Source: Bugulina stolonifera
Lineage: Eukaryota > Bryozoa > Gymnolaemata > Cheilostomatida > Bugulidae
DNA length: 64,000 nucleotides
NCBI GenBank assembly: GCA_935421135.1
Contig: OW285188.1
Location: 19,383,233-19,447,232, forward strand
Reading direction: 5' to 3'
The position numbers and the translations under genes are program-made. Under the pieces are notes generated by a model. It searched no databases, was not told the origin of the DNA, and worked only from the letters and a program-made list of their open reading frames with translations. Shown here piece by piece: positions 38,701 to 50,415 of this stretch; position 1 is the stretch's first letter; each line of letters opens with the position of its first letter.

Positions 38701-41700
38701 TCCAACTTTTTAGCTGCACTAGTCTGTGAATTGGCGTTGGTGGCAGAGCTATTGTAGGTATTGGGTTGTGCCGTCACCACCGAGGAGGCTAGGGATGGTG
38801 AGCTGGCCAAACCGCTCGCACCTTGAGAAGGTATGGTGTTTGGAGATCTGGTATTGGCAGGAGATGGCCACTCATTTTTGGTTTGTTTGCTATTTGATTG
38901 TGCTATAGATGATGGACGTGTAGCCGAACTAAATCCATTCTGATTCGTCCGAATAGTCTTTGTAATCTTTTTGGATTTAACGCCTCCCTTCGTTTGGTCT
39001 ATTTCTTTTGCACTAAAATTAAGGAAATGAAATAGAAATTTATAGGTTCAGTTGTTTCTAAGAACGCTCATAAAGTTTAAATCGATGAAATGTAAATGTA
39101 CTGTTACAAGAGCGCTGGTATTCATTCGCCTTGTAATTTTCATTGAAAAGATAACTTGATGTGAAGATGAGTTTACACATCAATAGAAATAGATGATGGA
39201 TAAATTCAGTCACTACCTCCTGTCAGTTGTGAGTAGATGTATATGCTATGAACATTAGTAAGTACCTATATAGCCTACTAATCAAGGTGATCCATCACTA
39301 ATCTCTGCATATTATCATACCAAATTCCTTCCTCATAAAAACATTAAAATGATTCAACTATGTAGTTGCTCAGCTGATCTGGATAGATACGTAGTTCACA
39401 AAGCTATGCTTATGATAACGTTAAACATGTAGATACCTATCTATTTACTATATGGTACGTAGATAATTACACAGCCTAACGGTAAGGTGGTACAGTAGAT
39501 TGGCTCCCACCCATTAAACCCTTACCAGTATTTCTTACTCTCCTCATTTTTAACAGCTAATTTATCTCTCGTGGTCTGATACACTTCATCTGTAGCTGAG
39601 ACAGTTATCCTTTGGCTCATCGTATCCAACATTTCCAATTTACTAAAACAGATATATCATAAGATACTTAGCAGTGTTAGCTTGGGATAACTAAGCTGAA
39701 GGTTGGAGATAGAGGAAGGTGCCAGACATAGACAGGTCTTTAAAAGAGGAAGGCACAGTGTTTCGTAATCATAGAGTGTAGGTTGTATGTTCTCAACCCA
39801 ACTACAGAGAGAAAGAGTTAGTACTCAAATCCTAGTCAAATCAATCACTGTAGATATCATATCAGTTAGTATTAGGGTATAATTCAGTAACTTGAGCCTC
39901 CAGTAATAGGAGTAGGAGCAGTTACAAACTACATCATACACCAACGTTTGACAAATGGCGTACAGAATAGAAACTGGGTATTTTGTAATTGAATCAGTGA
40001 TTCAGGATATTTATCGTTCAAACTAAGATTTATAAATTCAAATTCTACTTTTATCAGTGCTGTCATTGGAACAGAACAGTCGCGCATTAATACTATTCGG
40101 AGGCGACAACATGTATCAGTATCAGGTATCAACGTCATATGACATTGTACATTGTATATTGTCCTTGTTGAGCAAAGTCTACCTATCGCCACTATCAGGC
40201 ACTAAAGTACAAGTTCACCCATAACAAGCTACCAATGCTGGTTCACTCAACTAATAAGGCAGTTGATTCAAACATCATGTTTTCCAAAGTCCCCTAAAGA
40301 GATGGGTATATAAGTTGGGAACTTGTGGCACGTGTTGGAAGGGTGATTTAATAATACAAGTGGTCTATATATTACAATGTATAATGTACTGTATGTCTAT
40401 ATACTACTGAGAAGGCTGAACTGATAAGAAATGGTGTGTTGACTAACTATTCCAATGGGAATACATTATTACTGAATGGTAGGTGTAAGAGGACAGACCA
40501 TTGCACGTTTTATAACAACTTCCGTTATATTATCATATAATATATTGTACTATTTGTAGACGTGTCTACAGTGACGTTCATATCACTCACTATACTATCT
40601 AACTTCTAACTCCAAGAGAAGCAGTGACTCTATATATAGCAAAGTCTAAATTTGGTTTATCTTCAAGAAGTAAAAACTTATTTATAGCAAGTATTGATTG
40701 CATTGACACTGAGATTCTATTATAGGACAGTTGTCAATGTCACATTAGCTATTCAGTCTAGTTCAATGCACACCCAGTGAAAACATTACTTACCCATTTC
40801 TAGCCTGTTTGATGCAGTCATAGCTACCATTGGGATCTGTTGGTTGTGGCCTGACAGTGAACATAAAATCCTTATACCCCCTGCCATCGGGTATTCGAAT
40901 AATCTTCAATGGAGACACAAAATAACCACGTCAACAGTCAATAGGGTACGTCAACAGTTAATATGGTAAAACATACAAGCAGTAAGATGGTAAATGTTCA
41001 GAGAAGAATAGCTCATAGCAAAGTTGTTTCACATCATATACACTTACCCCTGTGTCATCTAGTATTTCTATAGTCGGGCGAGAGCCAGATTTCTACAAAA
41101 AGATATACAATGCATGGTAGAGGTTGAATAGTCAAGACCAATATTTGTTGTTTGCAAAAAATTCTAACAATACTATAAAATACTTCAGAGTGTCTGTCTA
41201 TTAATTAATATATATATTAAACTAGAGATACATGAAAACTTGCTAGATTTCAATAGCAGTCAAATTGTTTTTCAACAGATCAGGAATAAACTTTCTATTT
41301 GTATAATATTAGATATTCTAATGTGTTGAAAGATATACATGCCAGGAGACCCGGATATTGACTGCATAGATTATATTAATAAAACAACTCTAGTAACAGG
41401 ACCATACATCTCTAATGAGCCTATTTACATGTATATTACCATTACCACCATCTTGGTAATTAATAGCGCTATGAATATTTGGACCAGCCCCACAACACAA
41501 TAGGAATGAATAAATTTACTTAGAAAGTTCAATTTTTAATTTTGCAATGATATTAAAGTATGTGGAGTTCAAATATATAATTATTCAAATATATGACACA
41601 AACTAATATTATACAATCGTGCAAGCTTATAACATGTAGTTGATATCATTAGTACCAGATTCCAGCTGTAAGAGGATTAACTTGAATTCAGCCAAGATTA

Positions 41701-44002
41701 TAATGAAGTTTGGGCTATGGTCAATCTGTAACTAGTTAATTATTGGCAGATCTCCTCCTATTACCTGTATTGTAAGATAACGACTTAACTAGGGCCAGGA
41801 TTTATAAACAGGTCACCAGATTGGTGCAAAGGAAACAAATAGAATAAACTAACAATGCTAGACAGCACAAGATATAAATCCTAACTTAGTAGCTTGCATT
41901 AAAGCCATATCGGCTATTCTGGGTGACATTTTAGTTAATATTACATTATTGCAGTTTGACGATTATGCATAATGTTTCAACTTATAGTTGCAGTCGTTGG
42001 TTTGATCCTTCCATCAAGCAGTTTTCTTGTTTTGCAATTACTGGGGTTTCACCCAATCTGCAAATCACTTTTTGCACGAATATTCCACTTAACTCTTGCA
42101 CATAAACTCTTCTCAAACAGCGGTTGGTAACTTGACGTTTCAGAACTAGTTTGTAGGTTCCAAGTTAGCTCAGATTTACTTGTTTACCAAACATAAATTT
42201 TCAGACCGCCATTTATGGATAGATGAGTTATGGGTTATGACTATCAAGCAACCAGTTAGGACCATCAGATATAGTACAATGTAGCCCCACTAGAAGTGAT
42301 GATGTATGCCAATGTTGAGACCTTGTGCTACTGCTTGTTACTAAATATTATCTTGGAACACAATGTCCATGTCCATTCCCTCAGTGGTAGCTCTACTCAA
42401 GCACCTGCTGATACAGACTCAAAAAAGCATAATGTAACAGTTAGTGTCCACTGCAAATGTTGACAGCGCTTTACCATAGTATTTGCAACCTCGAACCTAC
42501 TTTTCCTACAGTTCCATTAGTTAGGTTTCAAACTGAATTTTCCTTACAGCCTGTATAGGCCTACATGTACCACAAAACAAATTTCTCTAATTGAGTAGAC
42601 AACAAAATTAGGTAGTAGAAACACTAAGAAATACTAGTATTGGTTGCTAATTGGCCGAAAATATCTCTTCGAATGTCCCATCAGTAACGATGGACAAAAC
42701 CGTGTGAAAAAAGAAACTAGGCACATTGTTAACTATCAAGAATTAACAAATAGGATTTAGTTGAACATATGCCTGAATGAAATTCCAAATCTGCTTAATT
42801 TGCTCTGTAAATTGCGGTGAAGACAAAATAAATTTATTAATTTACATTCAAAGCAGTTTCAATTCTTATCTAATACAATACAAGGAAAAGGTAACACACA
42901 ACTCGACTTTAGCATCTCAAATGCCTTGAACACTTTCAAGAAAACACAATTCCAATATTTTGTGGTCACGAGAGCAAGCTTTACAAATTTGCTAAACTCA
43001 CCCCTTTTTCACCCAACTGTTGGATTTGTTATCTATTTAAACACAACCTACTCAAGAGTCATATTTAATAGATAACTCAGTGATACAGCCCTTACAATCA
43101 TAGAATATAAATGGCTACAAAAGAACAGCACCAAATCCATAATGAAAATCAAAACATCTTTCTTAGTGAATTAAAATGCTCACACAATTGCAAAAATGAT
43201 GTGACAATTTTAGCCTATATTGCAATATTGAATCATCATCACATAATGATAATACCATTTAGGCCTACTAGAACTATATACTTATTATTTATAGCCTATA
43301 GTAGGCCTACAGTTATAGTAGACCTATACCATACAAATATAATAAATATAATATTACATTTACTATTAATAGTATCAGTATGCATACTGCATAGTTATAG
43401 TATAGGCCAAAGTATATGTATAGTGTAGTCCTGCAAATCCTCCTGATGGAGTCCAGAATCAGCCCTGTTAATCTACCTACTACTGGGGCCGATAGTATAT
43501 CTGAATGGTAGAAATCGAAGATGTCATTTCAACATAGACTAGATTGCAATTATTTCTTTCTAATGACTAATGAAATTCAAATTAAATAGTAACACTACAC
43601 TACACTTCACAAACTACTTAGACTTCGTGAGCAGAAGTCAATTTTTTAATTGACTAAATTTTACTAACATATTATATCTTAAATCTCGTTTTAATTAGAA
43701 CCTTTTTTTCAACTTAATTTGATAAAATTAATAAATCTAATTTAAGAAAGTAAATGTTAATTTAACAATACAATTAATTTTTTTTATTTTTTACTCGAAA
43801 CCTAAATTTGAAATAGCACAACAAAAAACAACACATTGCATATCATATGAACATAGTATATAAGTACTTTTCCGAGTTGATAGTCTTCTATAACTTTTAA
43901 GGCAGCATCTGTGAGTTTTACATGAGCACAGGACAATTTAGCAGCAGTGACAGAGTCTCTTGAAAGCAAACCGTATTGACAGCCTTCGCTCAACGCCATC
44001 AT
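29715..44002 (-). CDS. ELL: ELL, RNA polymerase II elongation factor
   Basis: Suppresses Pol II pausing and acts in the super and little elongation complexes in the nucleus. Minus-strand coding exons in order: 44002-43868, 41092-41048, 40903-40794, 39642-39526, 39012-38566, 35480-35241, 34265-34154, 32656-32593, 31503-31479, 31161-30990, 29882-29715 (1455 nt, 484 aa). The N-terminal ELL domain begins with HVKLTDAALKVIEDY (vertebrate HVKLTDSALRAFESY), then NGSYDCIKQ and ITVSATDEVYQ. A Ser/Asn/Lys-rich linker follows in exon 5. A second conserved block has ERIVHTLAAKP and FYSETDKQLVKR. The C-terminal occludin/ELL domain has SDQRNRYKDDFNSDYQEYK and LDYLHNKLSHIKSIVHDYD. Start: either Met of the MMAL pair. 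It is shorter than human ELL (621 aa), mainly in the disordered middle. One exon is only 25 nt. Confidence 0.94.
30549..30569 (+). repeat. Run of 21 G
   Basis: Homopolymer in the last ELL intron (C-run on the ELL transcript), followed by a short CA repeat. Able to form a G-quadruplex on the plus strand; its exact length is likely to be unreliable or variable. Confidence 0.9.
31479..31503 (-). other. ELL: 25-nt microexon of ELL
   Basis: Flanked by TTTGTAG and GTAAGT on the minus strand. It completes codons on both sides and encodes DPTNEDFLK with its neighbours, matching the vertebrate ETPDYLLKY stretch just before the occludin/ELL domain. Skipping it would shift the frame, so it should be constitutive. 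Confidence 0.85.
32685..33030. repeat. 20-bp minisatellite, about 17 units
   Basis: Units of tactggttctgagtacacgg with variants (gaatacatgg, ggatacatgg). It lies in ELL intron 7, about 30 bp before (genomic order after) exon 8. It creates long minus-strand open frames in three registers (PVPCTQNQYR-like), which are artefacts since 20 is not a multiple of 3. Confidence 0.95.
34970..35205. repeat. TACATGTA-rich tandem repeat
   Basis: Irregular units of about 19-20 bp combining CTACATGTATACAGTGTAT and CTACAAGTATTTACATGTAT, in the ELL intron after the 35241-35480 exon. Self-complementary ACATGT cores make it highly palindromic. Confidence 0.8.
35574..35716. mobile_element. Hairpin MITE, family B, copy 1
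   Basis: The ends are imperfect inverted repeats: CGGTACTGGTAGTGTGAGCG at the left, and CGCTCACGTGTCTTTTACCAATACCG at the right. It shares GTTAGTAACCTTAGTTGGAG-like, AGTTGTCTTC and CTCACGCT segments with the element at 49864-50107. It is bracketed by about 45 bp of directly repeated flank (about 35533-35577 and 35719-35763), longer than a normal target duplication. Confidence 0.7.
36299..37532. mobile_element. Non-autonomous hAT element with a nested MITE
   Basis: The termini CAGGGCCGTAG(T)GCCCTA and TAGGGCGCTACGGCCCTG are inverted repeats (17 of 18 match), flanked by a perfect 8-bp duplication GATTGGAT at 36291-36298 and 37533-37540. The right 150 bp is strikingly GC-rich in an AT-rich setting. 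No transposase frame is seen. A second hAT-type element (36787-37155) is inserted inside; without it the host element is about 857 bp. It lies in an ELL intron. Confidence 0.93.
36787..37155. mobile_element. hAT-type MITE, copy 2 (nested)
   Basis: 369 bp with the same 13-bp inverted termini as 28053-28398 and a different perfect 8-bp duplication, TATGGTAG, at 36779-36786 and 37156-37163. It is colinear with copy 1 apart from small indels (near 36990-37050) and substitutions. It interrupts the hAT element spanning 36299-37532, so it is the younger of the two. Confidence 0.95.
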
Positions 44003-44077
44003 TGATTGCTTTCTCAGTTTGGTTCGCTAGTTTAGCTGTTCTGGCAGAAGATAAATCCGTGTTTGCTCGATTGTAAT

Positions 44078-44088
44078 GTTTATATATA
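44078..44088 (-). promoter_or_regulatory. Candidate ELL TATA box
   Basis: Minus-strand TATATATAAAC about 80 bp upstream of the ELL start codon, within a relatively GC- and CpG-richer block (about 44000-44400). Start-site spacing would give a 5' UTR near 50 nt. This is inference from position and sequence only. Confidence 0.35.
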
Positions 44089-45603
44089 GTCCGTTATAAT
44101 CCCCCGAATGTTCGCTATACGTGCTAAACATTCGCCGCTGATGCTATCGATTGAAACCACTTATTACGAATCTGAGTGCAGGGATTATTAAAGGCAACGC
44201 TGATAAACACGTGCGTGTATTCCAAGCGGGTCGTTCAGAACTTGTCAGCGGTCAGAATTAGGAGTTGTCCCATCATAGCCTTCGTACGAGCGCTATAATC
44301 CTACCTCTATGGCTATAATATCGAAGTGTTTATTTACGGACAAAACTTAGACCAAACATCCGGTTTAGTTTTGGAAATTCCATGCTGAGCGTGGTTGATT
44401 CAGTTTGTGGTCTGCCAAGTGTCAGCTACATTGTAAGTTGCCCATCAGCAGAATGCATGTGATGTACGAGTCTGACCATAAATAAATCTGGTTTTCTAAC
44501 AAGTTAAAGTTATTTCCGCATCGTTTATGCCTAATCAATGCACGCCCCTCTCTATTTCAAACTAAACAAACAAAACTGAACTCAAACTATTTTTTTTAAA
44601 TCTATGAACAGAACTCAACTCAACTGAAGCATTAAACAGAGAATAAGATACAAAAAATAATTTTTATCGTATTCCAGTCCAAGCAAACAGTAATACTCCA
44701 CTGGACTTACACCGCCACTGCTATTTGTTGTAGTGCTAAGTCAGGTAGCTGGAACCACTGAGCACCACCTATGCTAGATTAAGCTCACATATTGATATTA
44801 GCGAATGCCGAGTTTGCAAGGACAAAGTAAGATAGTCATAGTTATGGTGGAAAAAAGATGTAAAACTCAATGATAACAACCTGCCCATCCAATTATGCCC
44901 AGTTAGTTAGGCAGTCCCGATGTTCCGACTCCCTTTCCGGCCATCGTTCTCTCCCGTTTTTGGATAGCTGTTAGACTAGCATCGCTGGGTAATGCTTGCA
45001 TATCGCATACACTTGCACGGTAGTTGTAATACCATATAAATATTGAATGTAGTTTCTTTTTTATGGATGGCTAAGTTATACGGAACCATAGTAAAGAAGC
45101 TTCTCTGATTGGCTCGAAGCACACCAATAGAAAAAGTGTATTGTGCACAAGGTAGCATAAGCCATAACTCCTTGCTTAGTCAGTACTGCATGTGGAGGCT
45201 GAGATGGGAAGTTTTTGGCCAAAGTGATCCATCTTTACTTCCACTATATTTGCACAAGGATGCCGATTTAGTTACTATGACCAACCCAATTGTCAATGTT
45301 TACTAAATTAGTTTTCTAACTGACCATTGGCACGTGAATCGCTCTAAAATGTCTGTAGGGACATTGAGAGCATGTAGAGCATTGAGACCAATGTTCTCGA
45401 GGATTTCTACTTTAACATTTGGTCCGTGCAATTATCTGAGCGTGCCACGCACCAATTCCTGTGTCGTGCCATGCACGGTATTCCAAAGAGCTTAATCAAC
45501 GATCACTGTTTCATATGTGAATACTGAATAGGTTACCAGGCCGGCATTGAGTATGTGCATGACTTGTGCAACATAAACTCGGTTCCTAATATAAGTAGTA
45601 CAA

Positions 45604-45623
45604 GTAGTAGTAGTAGTAGTAGT
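45604..45623 (+). repeat. TAG/GTA trinucleotide microsatellite
   Basis: Six to seven AGT units. A similar run lies at about 33608-33630 in an ELL intron. Confidence 0.9.
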
Positions 45624-45859
45624 GCAGCTTTTACAAGACAAGTAAGCACATTATAAAACATAAACAAATAGAGCACTCGACCTATCAGATAAAATAATTG
45701 CAACAGTAATTAATAGAAATAATCGTAACAATTAATATGCAGAGCAGGTGTGGTGTGGGATGCTCAACAAATATTAGAAATGATCCAGGATTGTATCAAT
45801 GAGAATTAGTGTCTTCGCGGCCTAAATTCCAGACACAGGCCAACTTGGTAAAGAATTTT

Positions 45860-46060
45860 CCGGCATGCATTCGTCACAGTGTCGCGAACACACCAGCCTG
45901 GGCCAAAAGCAAAATCCTCATTTTCGTGCGAAGAAGTTAGGTGTGCCGATGAGCTAGGGAGCGTTTTGTCCGGCCAAGCAAAATCTCAGACCAATAGCTC
46001 TTTTGGCCTAGCCCGGACAGCCATCTTGGGATTTTTATTTGCAACCAGGTCCATCCAAGA
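45860..46060. repeat. Dispersed repeat, diverged copy 1
   Basis: Shares an ordered set of segments with 59030-59225 and 63440-63615: a GTCAC...CGAACACAC-like block, GATGAGCT, a GTTTTG(T/C)...CAA block, and GCCATCTTG...TTTTATTTGCAACC. It is probably an old transposon fragment; no termini were found. Confidence 0.5.
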
Positions 46061-46706
46061 GGTCACCAAGACACTAAATGTTTTCATAACTTGAGGTGAT
46101 GGAAAAGGGAGAAAGGTCACCACTTTCGCTTGTTAATAAATATCCTTTAAAAATACAGTTCGCAGCCTCACCCCCTCCGAAGCATACATAGAGCCTACAT
46201 AGAGCAAGCTAGTGGAGAACCAAATTCATTAACAGTAAATAACAAGAATTAACTAGAACTTTTGCCACTGGATCATCTGTGATATTAAAGCTACTAAAAC
46301 TTGTTCACAAGAACCCTAAGCAAAAGTGTGCCGTGATATAAGTTATCAAGTGCATAATTATAAAGTCTATGTTAAATTACTAGGAACTTTGCCTACGATT
46401 TGTGTGTTGTTCTAAAGCTCTACCGGAATATACCTTGCATCTCATCTGTTTGAAATTATTATACACATTTTACTGTACCGCCCTGTCAAATTCACATTAC
46501 CAAGTGTGCAGGCCCAATTTATACTATTGCAATAGCCAAAGTGGAGCTTAAACAATTAAATGGGCTAGTATACACTATTAAACAAAATGGTAATGCATAT
46601 TTAAATTGCCATTGATACGTAAAAAATTTTGACCCTGTATGCAGTTACTGTCTATTTCACTTTTGTTGCAATTCAAATAGCGTAATATCTATTATTAGGC
46701 CGAAAT

Positions 46707-46780
46707 GATGTTGATACATGGGACATGTGAAGGACCCCAGTGTGATGTTGATACATGGGACATGTGAAGGACCCCAGTGT
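46707..46780 (+). repeat. 37-bp tandem duplication upstream of ALKBH2
   Basis: Two identical 37-bp copies, beginning GATGTTGATACATGGGACAT and ending ACCCCAGTGT, about 65 bp before the ALKBH2 coding exon. Confidence 0.9.
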
Positions 46781-46843
46781 GGGATTTGCTTTTTAATTTT
46801 TTGTTACCAATCAATCACATTACTATTTGGTTATTTCTAGGCA

Positions 46844-48090
46844 ATGGCCAAAGTGGAACCTTCAGCTTGTGCACCAGTAGTTGTTGGGACTCCTTGTCGC
46901 TGCTGCCCTAAGCTCTCTTCTTACAGGCACTATTCAGCCAATAATTTGTCTTGTTGCTATGGGATGTTATATAATAAGAAAGATGCAGATTTACTATTGG
47001 CAGAATGTGAATCAACTTTGACATACATTACTGATAAGGAAAGCAAAATTAAAGTGTATGGAAAGTGGCACAAAATTCCCCGTAAACAGGTTTTGTAGTC
47101 TATTAGCTACTTATCACCCTCATTTTATAAATTTCAAATGCCATAATATACGAGCTCGTAGCTCCATAATTATGTGTTCTCATTATGCTATTACAATTAA
47201 GTATTTGCATGCATTTTTCTAGTGTGCTTATGGCAACCCTGGTACCCGTTACAAGTTCTCTGGGATAACTCTGCAAGCAAAGCCGTGGCCACCATTTCTT
47301 GCTGAAATAAGAGACAAAGTTAGTGAAATCTGTGGATGTAAATTCAACTTTGTTCTGATCAACAGGTGAGTAGCCACAGGATATATCCATGGCATTGTAA
47401 AGGTACATTCTCTTGTATTCATAGACATAGACATGTACCACATGATGATAGGTATTCTATTGCAGTTAAATGGAGTAATTATATGTCTATTCCGTACGGA
47501 AGGACACTTATGTCATGTGATAGTTTTACGATGTACGCGGCCATTATGGTAATTATGTAGTTCGGCCTCACCAGATTGTGTGTGATTTATATTCTGTATG
47601 AAGTTTCACCGTTACACGGACATGTATCACGCACCACTTAATACTCTAATTCGTAACGATGCATGTACGACTTGTATATTACACATACCCTAATTTATAC
47701 TCAAACTTTTCTGTTCAAATATCTCTCTGAAATTATTCTCCAGTATGTAAAAATTCTTTAAAGACACAAAGTGTAAATATGTTTAGGTATAAAGACGGTG
47801 GTGATAGTATTTCTGAACATCGGGATGATGAAAAGGACTTGGACCCAAGTGCACCAATAGCTTCTGTTTCTTTTGGAAGAACTCGCGACTTTATATTCAG
47901 ACATCAATCGGTAAAACTGAAGAAAAAATATCAGCCCCCAGAAACAGATAATCTTAAAATAGAACTTAAACACGGCTATCTTCTGGTAATGAACCCTCCG
48001 ACTAACTCTCACTGGTACCACTCACTTCCTGCACGCAAGAATTTAATTGGTGTGCGAGTAAACATGACGTTTCGGAAGGTTAAAGTCTAA
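46844..48090 (+). CDS. ALKBH2: ALKBH2-like DNA dioxygenase (alkylation repair)
   Basis: Fe(II)/2-oxoglutarate-dependent enzyme that removes 1-methyladenine and 3-methylcytosine from double-stranded DNA. Exons 46844-47089, 47223-47365, 47787-48090 (693 nt, 230 aa), phases correct. Diagnostic ALKBH2 stretches: VYGKWHKIPRKQ (vertebrate VFGKWHSVPRKQ), FNFVLINRYKDGGD, ASVSFG.TRDFIFRH, NPPTNSHWYHSLPARK. Iron ligands are His and Asp of EHRDDE plus the distal His of HWYHSLP; the 2-oxoglutarate-binding Arg is in GVRVNMTFRK. The N-terminal ~35 residues are Cys-rich (CRCCP, SCCYG) and lack an obvious PCNA-binding box like that of human ALKBH2 (261 aa). The frame stays open into the upstream acceptor, so an additional 5' coding exon is possible. 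Confidence 0.93.
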
Positions 48091-50415
48091 TGTGTGAGTG
48101 ACCTAATTTCATGACTTTTCCTTTTGATTCCTAGACCACTGTGGTGAATTTTTTCCTTTTATGGCATGGGTGTACAAATCTAGTGGAATTATTGCTGCCG
48201 TTATCTTGCTACTTCCTTGTCTTATGCAAAGTTTTGCATCAGCTGCCCATTAAACTTACTGTTTGATATGAGGAGCATTACTGCTTCTTCCTTTTGATGT
48301 TCATAACTTTTGCTTTGTGTTTAATTTCAGAGCCTTTGGTGCTGAAATATCCATAGAACCACAACTATTGGAGCCCCCCATTCCTATATAAGCTCTGTTT
48401 AAAGGAGCCGCACCACTTAATGTCACTTCCACTACAACTCCAGGTATATTCCTTGAATAGTTTTATTCACTTAGTTCTTAAAATATAATCAGCCAAGAAC
48501 ACACCGTTCAACTCTATATAACATATAGTAGGAAAGTAGTCATACCGTATATTTTCTTACAGCTATATTTTTCCCAATAGTCTTAGCCTGAAGTTATTAT
48601 TAATCTTTCCTGAGGCTTGGTTATTTGTTATAACTAAGACTTATCTTCTCTTGCAAATTATATATTGTAAGGGGAGTAACTCTAAAATATAAACAGTGTT
48701 GTCCAATACTTTATTGCTATTACCAGTCATGTATATATTAAATTACTGAGATTCATCTGATAGTGATAGATACTGTACATACTATTCATGTAAATCTATT
48801 TACAATGTCCAATAGGTGCTTTGACAGAATATAAAACCTTTTCACTCATGCCTTGGCCAAAAATCAGAATGTGTTCGTGTGGTTAACATCTAGGTTATCA
48901 GTGGCAAGTTGAATTCTTTTTCCTTGCAGTTTCTGTTGAGAGTTTTTGATGATTTTGAATTAGTCACATTTCCCCTTTTGCTTTCTGTCAGGACATGCAT
49001 ATCCTTGCTGTAGAGTTCAGCAGTAGTTTATGTATAAATATATTGTTTTTGTTACATTATTATCCTTATACAAGCCCACACAGTTTAGGAATATTAATAT
49101 TTAGTAATTACATGTACTTATTCATGTTCATCTCTCATGCCATTGCTCAAATCTAATTGCCCAGTGAGAGAGTTTACAACTTTATTTGAAAAGGTTTGAT
49201 GAACAAAATTCTGAGGTTTTTTATTATGTAAAATGTTGCCACTGTCATACAATTCCTAGGTCTATGCTCCGTATTGTTCCTAATACATGTGGATACATGT
49301 TCCAGGTCTAATATTGAATTATTCCTGTGTCTATTTTGATATAATGAGCACCATGTGTGTGTATGTACGCTATATGAAGGATGGAAAGCAATTAGCCCCC
49401 CCCCCCTCTCTCTCTCTGCTGTTTCCACCTCTACTAATTAGGAATGGTTTTAAGTGGAGTAGTGATAAAGGATGTCTGAGGAAATTTTGTAAAGAATATG
49501 ACATGGAGTCATATTTTCAAGGTTTTTAAAATATATTCAATTTATAAATGCATAGGGAAAGTAGAATAATCTAGTTTGGTCTTATTGAGCGGGATGTCAA
49601 AGTACTGAGGAATTCCCCAGGCTTTCTGTAACCACATACTAGCTAGGCTATGTGAGGGTTGAGTATGAGCAGTAGTAGTAGTCGTAGACTAGTGGTAGTT
49701 TGGACTTAGATTGAAGACATTGAGATTGTGTCTGTAGGAGTTGCATCCTCATGTTGCACATTAATTCAGCAACTCATTTCAATCGAAGTCTATTGTTGTA
49801 TACATGTATATGAACGACTTGGTTGCATAATAATACCTATGTGTAATTATATTGATTTTGTTGCGGTAGTGGTAAAAGACATGAAAATGACGTTGGAATA
49901 AAATGGCGTGAGAGAACAAGAAGACAACTCCAACTAAGATTACTAACGCTAGAAATCAAACTCTTGTTTACCCCAACCGCCAACCATAAGCGTTATTTCC
50001 GTCTAGCTCCTCCATAATACAGGTATTCTACTATGTTAGTTAGAGTTGTCTTCACGCTCTCACGTCATTCATCTCTCACGTCACGCTCACGTCTTTTACA
50101 ACTACCGTTTTTGTTGAGGTGATGCAATTTGCAGTTAACATAAAAGTTGGCGTTATTGTCACATTTAATAATTTTTTACATTTTATTTTTGTTGTTGCTG
50201 GCAAGCGTATGGTCTCCTTGATATAAAATGTAAAAACTTTGCTAATGGAAAGCAGCTGTGCTCCATTAGATTAGAGGGCCATTTGTCATGTCTCATCACA
50301 CATCTAAGTGCTCACTGAGTAATATGATCATCCCACTCGGTAAAGATATTTCTAAAACGAACAACAACAACAGCACGACATCGAGGAACTGCACAAAGGA
50401 CATTACACTATCAAC
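48091..50415. other. Intergenic region between ALKBH2 and the DUF4832 gene
   Basis: No supported exon. It holds a C-then-CT run (about 49400-49418) and a hairpin MITE (49864-50107). The first 300 bp is probably ALKBH2 3' UTR. The sequence shortly before 50416 should hold the DUF4832 gene promoter and 5' UTR, but no clear core element is seen. Confidence 0.45.
49864..50107. mobile_element. Hairpin MITE, family B, copy 2
   Basis: About 244 bp with long imperfect inverted ends: CGGTAGTGGTAAAAGAC, ACG...CGTGAGAGAA and GAAGACAACTCCAACTA at the left, mirrored by TAGTTAGAGTTGTCTTC, CGCTCTCACG and GTCTTTTACAACTACCG at the right. Flanks ATTTTGTTG and TTTTTGTTG may be a 9-bp target duplication with one mismatch, as in Mutator-like elements. 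Related to 35574-35716. Confidence 0.8.

Larger units (their letters stand above)
44003..46843. other. Divergent intergenic region between ELL and ALKBH2
   Basis: No supported coding exon. It contains the presumed ELL promoter, a TAG-trinucleotide run (45604-45623), a dispersed repeat (about 45860-46060) and a 37-bp tandem duplication (46707-46780). The ALKBH2 coding exon begins right after a 3' splice site (TTTCTAG at about 46834-46840), so a 5' exon of ALKBH2 should lie here but was not identified. Confidence 0.5.

Noticed and set aside
43111..43428. 105-codon plus-strand frame
   Set aside because: AT-rich low-complexity sequence inside the first ELL intron, with no splice partners or recognised family.
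45879..46094. 71-codon plus-strand frame upstream of ALKBH2
   Set aside because: Lies on a dispersed repeat with relatives at 59030 and 63440; no protein signal.
47103..47443. Minus-strand frames opposite ALKBH2
   Set aside because: Shadows of the conserved plus-strand exon 47223-47365.
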